Positions 44,182-57,878 of a stretch of DNA of 64,000 nt are shown piece after piece. The first letter of the stretch is position 1. Every line of letters begins with the position of its first letter. A model generated the notes under the pieces. It had not been told where the DNA came from. It ran no database searches and was given only the letters and a program-made list of their open reading frames with translations. The position numbers and the translations under genes were made by a program. Source of the DNA: Perca fluviatilis (taxonomy: Eukaryota; Chordata; Actinopteri; Perciformes; Percidae). The stretch is taken from positions 10,462,407 through 10,526,406 of the forward strand of contig NC_053118.1 in assembly GCF_010015445.1 (NCBI RefSeq), given 5' to 3'.

Positions 44182-44426
44182 CAGGGATTCCCAACCAGTG
44201 GTACCTGTACCCCAGGTGGTACTGCTACAGTTGCTAGGGGGTATGTGGAAAGATTGTAGAGTAGCTCAACAAATTTGGGGGGGGCACCAAATTATTGTTC
44301 ATTTCTTGAAAGTTTTTTCAAAAATAAAAATGTCTTAACATGAATCCAACATATTAAATCAACCTATTTGTGAAAAAGCCCCACTGATGATAGGCGTACT
44401 GGCCTATAGGTAAGGTAGTCACTAAG

Positions 44427-44621
44427 GTGGCCGGGTTGGATCATTGGTAGAGCAGGCGCACATATACTGAGAGGTTTATGCCTCGACGCAGAGGTCCGGG
44501 GTTTGAATCCGACGTGTGACAATTTCCTGCATGTCTTCCCTCTCTCTCTCTCACCTAGTTGTCCTGTCAATCTAAGGACAACAAAAATATCTAATCATAT
44601 ATAAAATAATCCTGAAAAGAA
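44427..44621 (+). mobile_element. tRNA-derived SINE with 15-bp target duplication
   Basis: The head is tRNA-like: a pol III A box in TGGATCATTGGTAGAGC (44437-44453) and B box GGTTTGAATCC (44500-44510), properly spaced. The body continues TTCCTGCATGTCTTCCC and a CT-rich stretch to an A-rich end. The 15-bp AAGGTAGTCACTAAG occurs immediately before (44412-44426) and after (44622-44636), showing LINE-mediated insertion. The tRNA of origin is not determined. Confidence 0.85.
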
Positions 44622-44683
44622 AAGGTAGTCACTAAGATAGCCATCCACAGATACAGGTAATCCCAAGGATTCACTGTGCTTAA

Positions 44684-45076
44684 AGGTGCTCTAAGCGATG
44701 TTGGGAGATGTTATTCTTGTTGACGTTCAAAGTATTTTCAAACAAAACGAGACTAGCTCGCCCCTCCCTCCTCCTCATCCCGTCCCGTCCCCCTCCCTTC
44801 CGTGCTTCAGCGAACTAACCCCCCCAACCCGCCACCCCAAATCCTTCTTGTCGGTTATTGGCTGAAGGCTAGAATACGGTTTGTTATGTTTGGTGGTGCA
44901 GGTTGGCCACTTTGTTTTTGTTGGCGTTTGTGGAGCCTGGGCTGTCTACAGAGACTGCGTTTTTTTTTACAGTGTGTTCAGGGGACAGGCAGCTCGAGGA
45001 TAGTGAGGATATGTTTGCTGTATGTGACAAAAAATGTTGAAGCCTAAAAAAATGCGTGACATCGCTTAGAGTACCT
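44684..45076. mobile_element. TTAA-target MITE (AGGTGCTCTAAGCGATG ends)
   Basis: Inverted ends AGGTGCTCTAAGCGATGT and ACATCGCTTAGAGTACCT are flanked by TTAA at 44680-44683 and 45077-45080. The element is 393 bp and non-coding, with a pyrimidine-rich interior CCCTCCCTCCTCCTC. Confidence 0.85.
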
Positions 45077-45294
45077 TTAATGTATGTTTAACAGTAAATC
45101 ATGATTTGTAAAATCATGCCAACAATTATTATTTTAATAGCTTAGTATTCTATGCTCTAAAAGGGTATGTATAACGGCTTTAGGCCACCCTACACTTTAT
45201 TGTAGGCCCAGTTTAATATGCAACATTATTTTTTACAATATTAGTAATAGGGGGTCCCTAACCCTAACCCTAACCCCGTCTCTCTTTCAGTTAA

Positions 45295-45782
45295 CCCTTG
45301 TGTTGTCTTCCATTCGACCATGCACTTGTTGTCCTCCCGGGTCAAATCAATACTTTTTCTGACGTTTTTTTGTCCTATTTATTTACACTTTTGGTGATTT
45401 TTTCAATGTTTTTTTTTGTTTTTTTGCTGTTTAACGCTTCTTTTCACTACCATGTATTAACACCACTAACACCAACTTACTACCACCAGTTTGACACTTA
45501 TTGTTTTAAATCCATGATCAATAAACTTTATTTATAGGAAATTATTCCTAATCCTTGTTATAAAAGAAAAAATTAGGATAATCGCAGAAGGGTATATGTC
45601 AACGTTCAGTGAGAATGAAACCTTTAAATATTGTTTTTTTCAAATGCCAAATAATTGAATTAAACACCCAAAGTTCAATGGAAGTAGTAATTTTTGGGTA
45701 ATTAAAATTAGGTAGTTAAAAAGAAACCCATATTTCTGATCTAGAAATTTTGAAAAAATTCAACCCGAAGACAGCACAAGGG
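45295..45782. mobile_element. TTAA-target MITE (CCCTTGTGTTGTCTTC ends)
   Basis: Inverted ends CCCTTGTGTTGTCTTC and GAAGACAGCACAAGGG are flanked by TTAA at 45291-45294 and 45783-45786. It shares the first 12 terminal bases with the palindrome at 27504-27797. Non-coding. Confidence 0.85.
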
Positions 45783-46403
45783 TTAAGGGGTCCTTGGCTT
45801 AAAAAACATTGACAAACCCCTGTGTTATACATTTGGGACATAGATTGGGAATTACAGTTTTTCTCAGTCGCTTTGGTGCATTTCTTAGATCAAAATATCA
45901 ATTCTTGATACTACTTGTACAAATTCCAAATCATCTAGTCACTTGCGCACATCATTAAAGCAATTTCTTATTCCTTTGAACAAATTGCAATTGCTTTTGT
46001 ACATATTGCAATTGATAATGTACAAGTGTCAGCTTTTTTCCACATTTTCAATTGCTCATGTCATGTTGATCAAATTATAGTAGATGGTTCTCTGTTGAAT
46101 AGTCTTACCCCTCAAAACATCTAGGCATTAGTTCCTTGCATAAGAAATTACATGCAAAATTGTTGAACTATTTGTCATAAACTGATAAGCATAGTTCTAC
46201 ACATTTCTATTTGACCGTTTGTACAAAAACGTGAATTGATGAATCGTGCAGGTGAAATTGACCCTCACTCATGAAGGAATGTAAAGTGTTAGTTCAACCA
46301 ATAATCAACCAGTTGTCTAAATTGCTCAAAGGTGCATTTCATGAACAATCAATTGGCAAGCATATATAGACAGACCACAACACAGAGTTGCAATTTTCCA
46401 ATA

Positions 46404-46664
46404 ATGGATGGACCAGGAAACGAACAGTGTCACGAACAGCCAAGAGGAGGAAGAAGAGGAGCAAGGATGCGTGGTGGAAGGCAAAACAGAGGAAGAGGCA
46501 GAAGAGGACATAAGCGCATATCTGATGACATAAGGGCCACTATTGTAGACCATGTTGTCAATCATGGCCTTACAACGGCTGAGGCGGGTCGAAGGGTGCA
46601 GCCGAATATTGGGAGATTAACCGTGTCCTCAATAGTTCAAACGTTTTGAAGAGAGAACAGGTAT
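46404..46664 (+). pseudogene. Transposase N-terminal part (Arg/Gly-rich, helix-turn-helix)
   Basis: From ATG at 46404: MDGPGNEQCHEQPRGGRRG, an RG-rich basic stretch, then ISDDIRATIVDHVVNHGLTT and AEAGRRVQPNIGRLTVSSIV, a helix-turn-helix of the paired-like type used by mariner relatives. A one-base change makes TGA just before RENR. GTATGT follows and may be a splice donor. Confidence 0.65.
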
Positions 46665-47304
46665 GTCCACCAATGTACAGTGTACTGTTACTGTATATAA
46701 GCAGTATCCTGTATACTTCCTACAATGCTTCATATTATAGTAGTCCACTTGTATTTCACAGCATACAGAAATATACTCTATACTCTAATATACTCTATAC
46801 TAGGCGACTCACGACTATATGAGGCCTTATGTCACGATACGATATTATTGCGATTTTAAACATATTGCAATATTCTGCGATATATTGCAATGTATTACCT
46901 TTTTTCCAACTTAAAATTTTTCCCAATTTCAAATGATGTCCCCAAAGGAAAATGTTGTCAACATCTGTTTCATCGAAAAAGATACATTTCTCTGTTTGTT
47001 CATCTCATTTCAATTGTATTGTTGCAAAATGGGATTGTCAAGCAGACATACTGACCAACACATATATCATAAAAGATCGATACTTGGCGTCTGTGTATCG
47101 ATACAGTATTGCCACGAAAAGTATCGCGATACTATACTGTAACAATTTTTTCCCTCACCCCTACTCATTACTGCACCTTACATGCACCCACCTGTATGTT
47201 TTACAGTAAATTGTGTGTTAGCATAGTTTTTGTCTATGTCAAAACAAATTCAACTGTGTGCTCTGGGATATAGCGTATAATGGAGTTGGAATGAAGTGAA
47301 CCCT

Positions 47305-47934
47305 CTCACAACTTTGTATACGTGGATGAGGCTGGCTTCAACCTGACCAAATGCAGAAGACAGGGTCGGAATATCATCGGTCACAGAGCTACTGTGGATT
47401 TGCCAGGCCAACGGGGAGGAATCTCACCATGTGTGCTGCTATTTCGGAGCATGGTGTCCTAACCCATATCCCCCTTATACGGCCATACAACACCCAGCAT
47501 CTACACACATTCTTAGAGACTCTCTACAGGGCTCTCATCCCTGATGATGAGAGGGGTCTGTTTAGAGAGGATTTGCCAAAGTATGTGGTCAGTTGTGATA
47601 ATGTGAGTTTCCATCGATCAAACATCATAAGGCAATGGTTTGTGACCCACCCGAGGATGCTCATAGAATTCCTCCCATCTTATTCACCATTCCTTAACCC
47701 AATTGAGGAGTTCTTTTCAACATGGAGGTGGAAGGTGTACGATCGTCAGCCACACACACAGATGACCCTGCTGGCTGCAATGGATGCAGCATGTGAGGGC
47801 ATCACAGAAGACGCCTGCAGATGATGGATAAGGCATTCCAAAGATTCTTTCCACGTTGCATTGCAAGGGAAAATTTCCGGTGTGATGTGGATGAGAATAT
47901 GTGGGCCGACAGACAGGAACGTCTGGATGTGTAG
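47305..47934 (+). pseudogene. Transposase DDE catalytic domain, frameshifted
   Basis: FVYVDEAGFNLTKCRRQGRN (first Asp) lies in one frame up to about 47418; then a one-base deletion leads into NLTMCAAISEHGVLTHIPLI. The second Asp is in VVSCDNVSFHRSN (codon at 47597) and the Glu in YSPFLNPIEEFFSTWRW (about 47705), a spacing of about 35 residues that fits the DDE_3-type catalytic core. TGA replaces Gly after DACR, and another indel follows. All three acidic positions are still present. Confidence 0.85.
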
Positions 47935-48579
47935 AGACAGCACTAGAACAGTGCTGCGGGCAAAGTTGTGCCTTATGGGTGTTTCCTGTGTTTCTTTCTA
48001 ATTTAGTTTTTTTTTCCTTTGTGCCCCTTGTCTTTTTCTTACTGTCAATTATTTTGTTTTTTTTCTTTCATAAAGTAGCACTAGTAAAAGCTGTGAAAAA
48101 CAAAATCCTGTCCAGTCTCTTTCAATCAATAACACACATACAGTAATATGTAAATAGTACTGTTGAAATTGATATATGCCATAGAAGTGCAGCCTTGTGC
48201 ATTTTCAATCATCATCCAAACTGTAGCCTAAGTTTACATCAGGTAATACTGTCAAAGTTCACAGTTACATTGACAACATGCCTAAACATTTTGACAACCT
48301 TGTTCGTGAACGACTCAATGATTTAACATTCTGATGACACTGACATGATCATTGCCACGAATATTTACTTTTGAGAGATGTACTAAGGATTTTTAGTGAC
48401 TGACTAGCTTTAGAACCATATCTATTGTATATTCAAGTTTGTACAAATTGTTCTGAGAAATCCACTTATTTAAAAACCAAAGCGACTGAGAAAAACTGTA
48501 ATGAAGGGGTACGCGAGTTCATCTTACAGGGCTGTGGGGGTACCTCAGACAGAAAAGGTTGGGAACCACTGTCCTACAA

Positions 48580-49339
48580 CACTGCCAGTGAGTCTCCACT
48601 GCCACCTCATGGTCAAACACTGCTACTGACACATCAAACCAGAGGTGAGCCAAGTTACTGTATTTTATGAAGATGCAACTTATTTTTATGATATCAAGGT
48701 ATAACTCTGTGATGTGTCTACATGGTTACTGTAGAACGAGAAAGCACTTTATATTCTGTATAGTTCACTTGTCTTACCAAATGGAAATGACTGTGTTGAT
48801 GAATGGGGCACCACCTACAAAACCACCTTACAATCACTCAGCACACTACAAAAAAAGAGCCATTGGGATAGTAAACAACGTTGGATATCATGAGCACGCC
48901 AACATGCTGTATTTGAAATTACACAACTTAAAGTTTATAGACATGAACACAAATGCTTTTTTTTTAAAAGATGCAAAAACTAAACAGCTGCCTGGAAACA
49001 TACAATAACTATTCACAGATAGAGTTAGAACTTAAGAGAGGAATTACATTTGAAACAGCAGTATGCTCTGACCAAACTTGAAAGTAGGTGTATTTTGATT
49101 TGTGGGGTGTTTTTTGGGGAATAATCAGGACAATTCGATCAAACAAAGTATAAGTATGATGCAGTTCAAAAGAAGGTACAGAGGTGAGGAAGGAGAATGA
49201 AGATCTCACTGATGTTAAAGGTGATTGTTTTCTGTTATTTTTGTCTTGATGGCTTGATGGAGGATGTGATTTATAGTGATATTGTTGTATTGTTTGGAGT
49301 GATCTGTTTGGTTTGATTGGACAGCTAGTCTAGCTATCT
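48580..49339. other. Intergenic, no gene recognised
   Basis: Frames up to 113 codons (48667-49008) lack domain or codon-bias evidence. Confidence 0.4.
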
Positions 49340-49625
49340 GTCTCAATTTACCCTGCAGAGATCTGAGGAGCAGTTAACCATAGCCCTCAGAAATCCACTG
49401 GAGTTTAAAATTCCAACACAAAGAAAGCGGAAGGAAACGGAAAATACATGCATCCGGTGGAATTTCATGCAGCGCCAGGGCAATCCCGGAAGTGGAACGC
49501 AAATGATATAGACTAGGTTCCTGCAGACTTTCATTCGGCATGATATTTTACCTCCAAGGAACAGAACGATCATTGGCGGACAAGAAACAAGCCGTGATGG
49601 AGAATCAGCCATCTAAAGCCGTAAA
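49340..49625. repeat. Probable dispersed teleost repeat
   Basis: The block TTTACCCTGCAGAGATCTGAGG, then ACACAAAGAAAGCGGAAGGAA, then GCAATCCCGGAAGTGGAACG resembles a repeat I associate with fish genomes. No second copy lies in the window, so this is memory-based. Confidence 0.35.
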
Positions 49626-50612
49626 GGGAACACGCCCTGTCTATTTCCACCTACCAGAGAAAATGAACACATGTCACTGAATATCCCAACATTGGACACA
49701 TTCACACATTCTCAACAGTGACTTCTGTGTTAATATAATGCATTATTCATCCACTGCAGCTTTTAAGGGAGAGATCATTCTGTTCCTAATTGAAAATTCA
49801 AGGTAAACATCCCAACAGAAATACAGAAGCAACGTTTCCCCAATAGCAGTAGTGCCAGCAGGCTACTCAGTGATTGGCTGACTATAGTCACCAAATATAA
49901 ATGACATCTTTGGCCTGAACTCAAGACTGTCTCATTTACCTAATGAATGAAACTCATCCTGTCTAAAATGTTCGCTTAGTCCATACTAAGCAGCTGCTAC
50001 GACTTTGCTTACCAGCAAGCAGCTAAACCGAACTTGACTGTATATTTGTCAAAACAAATGGGATAAAGCAGGTAAAAAAAGAAAAGCTTGTTGAGTTATA
50101 ATTAGTGAACCATGATAACTGGGCACAACGGAATAGCTGTTAGAAATAAGCAGTGTTCCAGATGAAGACATAGAGGCGGAAGACAGGGACAGACAATTAT
50201 CATCAAGAGCTATTGAGCACATTATACAGTGAAAGCAGCTGTGGCGTGAGGGGATAACATCACATTAATTATGATAAAGAGACGATAAAGAGAAGACGGG
50301 TCGATGAAGCGGTGGAATTAATTATCCGAGCCGGCTTGCTTAATCACCACTTTTTGTGAAGTATTGTCTTTGCTTGAAGCATAAATCTTTGCCTACACAC
50401 ATGCACGCACACGCACGCACACGTACGCACGCATGCACACAGCACTAGGAAAGCCATTATTATCCTTCCATTATCCCAGTGTGTGTGTTGAAGCCAGCCA
50501 CACTTCAATTAGTAAAGTCATTGTAAATTAACTTTAAGGTCCTAACTTAAAGTGCTGAATATTTCATAAGAGTGTCTGCCACCACCACCACCACCACCAT
50601 ACACCACCAACA

Positions 50613-50654
<42 letters not shown>

Positions 50655-51209
50655 AAAACATTGCCCCCCCCTCTCTCTCCCTCTCATCCAAAAAAGGCCG
50701 TCTGCATGCACTCTCCTCTCTGGCATGCTTTTTAAGAGCTCCTGGAGGCTTTGCGTGCCAGACTTCCCAAAACAAACCCACAAGACTGTGTGCGACTGCT
50801 TATTAATAATCTACAGCACCCTGCTGTGGTGACACACTACCCTGACACAGACCTCACAGTGCTCTCGGGTCGCTGGTGGTGAAGTACTGAAGGTTTACTC
50901 TGACCAACAACATGTACATCTTTTTCAATGTGTAACAAAAAAAACGAAATGATTTTCCTACTTCCACATTCTGAGTCTTACGAATGAATTTGTCTCTTTA
51001 ATCTTAACTTATGCGCCGGGTTGCAGTAGCTTCTCCTCGTTACAAAGTTTATTTCTCAAGTTCTTTGTAAATTCTTACTAGCTTATTAGTTAACAACTAG
51101 CCATTTACAATCCAGTAGTTTACTCAATTGACATGTACCATGTAAATAGATGATATGGCCCTTTGAACCTAGAGGCTGATAACCACTAATGAGGCCCATA
51201 TTATATATA

Positions 51210-51253
<44 letters not shown>

Positions 51254-51289
51254 GTTTCATATATGGTGATAACATTTAAAATGGGTGGT
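49626..51289. other. Intergenic with low-complexity tracts
   Basis: No gene is seen. Tracts: an imperfect ACGCAC run (50400-50445), (CCA)n at 50579-50600, poly-A of about 39 at 50615-50653, a poly-C/CT stretch (50664-50685) and (TA)n at 51205-51250. The poly-A length is probably unreliable. Confidence 0.5.
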
Positions 51290-51880
51290 AGCTCCTTACG
51301 CCCATGATCTCTCCATCATGTGAAGCTGGGGAAACACGTCTCTGCCTACAGGTGGGAGATTGATCATCTGGTGACCTGGTGCAGTCACAACAACTTGGAG
51401 CTCAACGCTCTGAATTTGGTTGTGGATTTCCGGAACAACCCCCATCACCCTGGGTGACTCCCCAGTCAACACTGTGAAATCCCTCTGCTTCCTGGAATCC
51501 ATCATCTACCAGGACCTCTGAACATCACATCATCATCACAGCATAGGATGTACTTCTTGCGGCAGCTGAACAAGTTCAACCTGCCAAAGTCAAATGATGG
51601 TGCAACTCTACACGGCCATCATCGAGTCCATGCTCACCTCCTCCATCACCATCTGGTATGCTGCTGCCACTGCCAAGGACAAGGGAAGGCCGCAGGGTAG
51701 CATTCGCTCCGCTGAGAAGGTGATTGGCTGCAATCTGCCATCCCTTCAGGACCTGTACATCTCCAGGACCCTGAGGCGTGCAGGAAAGATTGTGGCTGAT
51801 CCCTCACACACCCCAGACACCCACCCACCCCAACTGTTAAAAAAAAACACTCTCCTCCATCAGGACACAGACTGGACTAT
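51290..51880 (+). pseudogene. LINE reverse transcriptase 3' fragment
   Basis: In mixed frames the plus strand shows a thumb-region sequence: RMYFLRQLNKFNLPKS, MMVQLYTAIIESMLTSSITI, WYAAATAKDKGR, IRSAEKVIGCNLPSLQDLYI and SRTLRRAGKIVADPSH. This is the C-terminal tail of a CR1/L2/Rex1-group LINE. The upstream part (51296-51520) is frameshifted RT. It is followed by a short 3' UTR and (TA)n. Confidence 0.75.
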
Positions 51881-51937
51881 TGTATCTGACCATTGCACAT
51901 ATTCTATTATTTTATATACATTTGTTACTTTACAGTG

Positions 51938-51942
<5 letters not shown>

Positions 51943-51992
<50 letters not shown>
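51943..51992. repeat. (TA)n microsatellite
   Basis: About 24 AT units directly after the LINE 3' region. Confidence 0.95.
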
Positions 51993-51999
<7 letters not shown>

Positions 52000-52089
52000 T
52001 GTAACATTTCTATTCTATTATGTTATTGTCTGTTGCCATCATTTTAAGATGTTTATTGTATACACCAAACACCAAGGCAAATAATCTTG

Positions 52090-52740
52090 GCAAATAATTG
52101 TATTCTACTTCTGATCGCCAATGAGAACTCTGTGGTGTGCCTGACTCGGACTGCAAGGAACCTGAGAATGTGACACTTGATAACCAGCTGTCCTTCTCTG
52201 CTAACATCTCTGCGATAACCCACTCCTGCAGATTCATTCAAGCACAACATCAAGAGGATACGTCCATCCAGGTTCTGGTCCAGGCTCTTGTCATCTCGCG
52301 CCTCGACTACTGCAACCCGCTCCTGGCTGGTGTGCCTGCATGTGCCATAAGAACTCTGCAGCTCATTCACAATGCAGCAGCCCAGCTGGTCTTCTACCTA
52401 CCAAAGTTCTCACACACTACCCCCGCTCCTCCACACCCCGTACTTGCTTTTCAAACTGTGAACGACTCAGGCCCATCCTACATCCATGACACGGTTACAC
52501 TTTTCACCCCGACCCTTCCACTACGCTTTACAAAGTCACAGCTGTTAGCTGTCCTGGCTCCACAATAGTGGAGCGAGCTCCCCGTTGACATCAGGACAGC
52601 GAAAACTGTTTATAACTGTTTAAACTGCTTTTTCCTGTTTATAAATCACACACTTCTATTCATTTATATTCACCTATTCCGCTCCACAGTCTGCTAATGT
52701 GGGACACTGACCAGCTTCAGCAGCTCCTGGAGCAGCTGGA
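52090..52740 (+). pseudogene. L2 LINE C-terminal fragment
   Basis: The frame reads VTLDNQLSFSANISAITHSC, then VLVQALVISRLDYCNPLLAG, AIRTLQLIHNAAAQLVFYLP and KFSHTT. This is collinear with residues of the minus-strand L2 at 35050-35500 (VTLDDQITFTANIAATNRSC, VLVQALVISRLDYCN). It continues into SELPVDIRTAKTVYN and past a TAG. It is a second, older copy of the same family in opposite orientation. Confidence 0.8.
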
Positions 52741-52744
52741 GGTG

Positions 52745-54416
<1,672 letters not shown>

Positions 54417-54429
54417 GACTGACTGGCTG

Positions 54430-54685
54430 GTAGTGATCTCAATCGGCTCACAGATAGCGAGGCTCCTTTCAGCGCCACAGCGCGGGCAGCTGAGGCTCTA
54501 TGTGTGGGAGGGACTTACGGAGAGCTCCCCTCGGTGCAGCCTGCCGCCACAGCATCGAGCAGGGAGAGAATCTATTCAAAGCATATTCACTGATAAGGCT
54601 CTTTTATCTGTCCCCGTTATGTGCTCTGGCCCGCTTTAAAGTGTCTACGAAGAGAGGAAGGCGGAAGCGATGCTGAAGTAGCGCG
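54430..54685 (+). promoter_or_regulatory. Candidate tmem74 promoter and non-coding first exon
   Basis: Moderately GC-rich sequence (AGCGCCACAGCGCGGGCAGC, TGCCGCCACAGC) precedes a good donor GCGCG-GTGAGT at 54685/54686. The likely partner acceptor is CCTCTCATTAG at 55361, giving a 676-bp intron in the 5' UTR. My recollection that mammalian TMEM74 also has a non-coding first exon supports this. No TATA box is evident and the start site is unknown. Confidence 0.4.
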
Positions 54686-55361
54686 GTGAGTTGATTTCTT
54701 TATATTCGTGCAGTGTGAGGTGGTTTTGGTTGGGGATTAGAAAAAAAAAGATTAAAAAAAACCCCGGCTGGTGCGTGACTGGTCCAACCCTTATGCAGAG
54801 GAGCACCTCACGTCTTCTGCTGAATTCAAATAAAGTGTGCAAGAGTATTCTGACACAGCCTATTACCGGAACTATTGGATAATGTTGTATTAAAACTAGC
54901 TGTAGTGTGGAATCGTGTCGTGATGCTTTTCTCGGAAGTAGACCAACAATAATTATGTAGCCTCATATATTGTATGTGTGATTTAGTTTTAGCACCGTTT
55001 TGCTTTGCATTCTATAGGCTAGGCTGTGACCCGTTTTAAAACAGAATTAGAATATAGCGTGATCTCGGTTAATACGTGGATTGTTTTCCTAATTGGATGC
55101 AGAGGCATTTGGCTAATCACTGCAACTATAAGCGCCTTTCAACAAGGGTCCACTGGATTTTCTTAAACGATCTAATCAACTTCAAAGCGTTGTTGTTTTT
55201 AGTACATCCTAACTATATAAATGTATGCGCATTTTGCGCATCGTTCCAAATTACGCATTACAAGTGTTGTGGATAGCCCGTAAGGTTTCATGCTTTACAA
55301 TGAGGACAGTCTAATAAAGATGCGCCATTTAACTTAGATCTGGTATGTGTCCTCTCATTAG
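54686..55361 (+). other. Putative 5' UTR intron of tmem74
   Basis: GTGAGT at 54686 and TCTCATTAG at 55353-55361 fit the GT-AG rule. No alternative open frame is supported inside. Confidence 0.35.
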
Positions 55362-55377
55362 GGATGCTGTGGAGTGA

Positions 55378-56262
<885 letters not shown>

Positions 56263-57208
56263 AATGCTGCTCTGTGTACAAACCTTTTGTGTATAAAAGG
56301 AATTAATGCCATTCACACCCTTACTAACATATTGTAGCCTAAAACTGTATTCATACATTCAAAGTGTGAGTCTGAAACACATTTGTCTTATGCTGTAAAA
56401 ATAGCTTGAATGCTGTATTGTAGGCCTATATCCACGTGGCAAACAGAAAGGACAAGAAAACCACTCAAATGCAAATTGAGGAATTGCCTGATAAACATTA
56501 TGTGGTATCAAATAGTTCCCAAATGATTTCAAATGCTACCGAACCATAAAAGTGACCCAAGAGAATAAGAGCTTTTTGTGTCATACACTGGACTGGATCA
56601 TATTTTTTTTTGTATCCGGGATGCAATCTCTGAGAGCTTCCATTTATTATTAAGCCTATTCATATTTAATGTGAACGTCTCCAACAGCAAAATTGTGCAC
56701 GGACACATTTCAGGAAGTAAGGGAAATGTGCGTCCGCAGGGCAGGACAGTGGGAGTTGGGGGGGGGGCAATGTGAAGCTGTCCCTGTCCACTGTGATGTG
56801 GGAGAATCAGCTCAGTGGTCCACATGGTAATATCCAGTGACAGTCACTCTGGTGCATTGCTGAGGTAAGCCAGTAAGCCCGGCTTCGTGCACCCGAGCCA
56901 AAGTTTGATTGTAGTGAGCAATTTGACTGCATTGGACAGCGCTAACACACACACTGCACTGCACACTCTTCTGCACTGGCTCCATCCTCTCTGCTCTTCT
57001 TCTCCTCCTCCTTCCTTCACCTTCTCTCTTCCACAGGACACTTGCTGCAGTGTTTCACCACTCTCCACCTACGAATAGGGTTGGCGCATCGTTTTGATTT
57101 GAACAATTCTGATTCCAATTCCGATTCTTCCTTTCAATTCCGGTTCTTATCGATTCTCGATTCCGATTATTTGAAGGGTGGAGTTGAAATGGGTCACATG
57201 CTTATTTC
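56263..57208. other. tmem74 3' flank, no other gene
   Basis: Probably includes the 3' UTR. No clear AATAAA is seen in the first kilobase. A poly-G run lies at 56757-56767, and near 57080-57170 there is a degenerate GATTCCGATT repeat. Confidence 0.4.
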
Positions 57209-57870
57209 TAGGGTTGGGTACCAAAACGCGGTGCCAATAGGGCACCGGTTCCGACGTAAACGTAGTAACGAGACAGAATAAAAATGAACATTTCGGTGCT
57301 TCATTTCGGTGCCTGACTTTTTTTATTTTTTCAGAAGCATCGCTGCACGGGACGCTACGTTACCGTTAGCTACTAGCTGGATTAAACACAATGGTTAAAA
57401 TGCTGACAGTTTACGTTAAGCGATGTAAAGTGTGACTGTATTTCCCTGTAGAGGATTCCAACACCGGGACGTAACTGACTGCAGCTGCCGTTGTCGGAAA
57501 AACAACACAGATGCTGCATTTACTTGAAACTCGCCAGCCTTGTGGTGCATTTTAAGTTATTTTAAAATACCCTTTTCCCATCTGGTGCTTGTTTATGTCA
57601 TTTAGTCATTGTTATAAGTTTTTGTTATTACATTATTAATCAATCATTTAATTTTGACCGTATGGCCTTAGCAATAAACAAGCAGTTCTTTAATGTCGCC
57701 AACTGTCGTTTTGTGCTCCTTTTTTATATTTTATAATATATACATTATAAATATATTATTACAGGCACCGATTCAGGCACCGGTTCAGGCACCGTTTAGG
57801 CACCGGCACCGTTTTAAAAGTATCGTTTTAGCACCGGTATTGGAAAAAAATCAAACGATACCCAACCCTA
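57209..57870. mobile_element. Small hAT-type element with 8-bp target duplication
   Basis: The ends TAGGGTTGGGTACC and GATACCCAACCCTA are flanked by CTTATTTC at 57201-57208 and 57871-57878. The element is 662 bp and non-coding, with a run of GGCACCG-type direct repeats near 57765-57835. The 8-bp duplication indicates hAT insertion. Confidence 0.85.
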
Positions 57871-57878
57871 CTTATTTC

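Larger units (their letters stand above)
45855..48498 (+). mobile_element. IS630-Tc1-mariner element, decayed autonomous copy
   Basis: Termini CAGTTTTTCTCAGTCGCTTTGG and CCAAAGCGACTGAGAAAAACTG are near-perfect inverses, with TA on both sides (45853-45854, 48499-48500), the target of this superfamily. It encodes a two-part transposase described separately. The middle (about 46665-47290) may contain an intron plus inserted repeat sequence. The smaller relative is at 38899-39783. Confidence 0.85.
44182..48571. mobile_element. hAT element enlarged by four nested insertions
   Basis: The ends CAGGGATTCCCAACC (44182) and GGTTGGGAACCACTG (48571) are imperfect inverses, flanked by the exact 8-bp duplication TCCTACAA at 44174-44181 and 48572-48579. 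Subtracting the SINE (44427-44621), two TTAA MITEs (44684-45076 and 45295-45782) and the mariner-like element (45855-48498) leaves a non-coding core of about 670 bp. An (AACCCT)3 tract lies at about 45257-45275. Confidence 0.85.

Noticed and set aside
44437..44520. A functional tRNA gene
   Set aside because: A and B boxes are present but the flanking 15-bp target duplication and non-tRNA body show it is a SINE.
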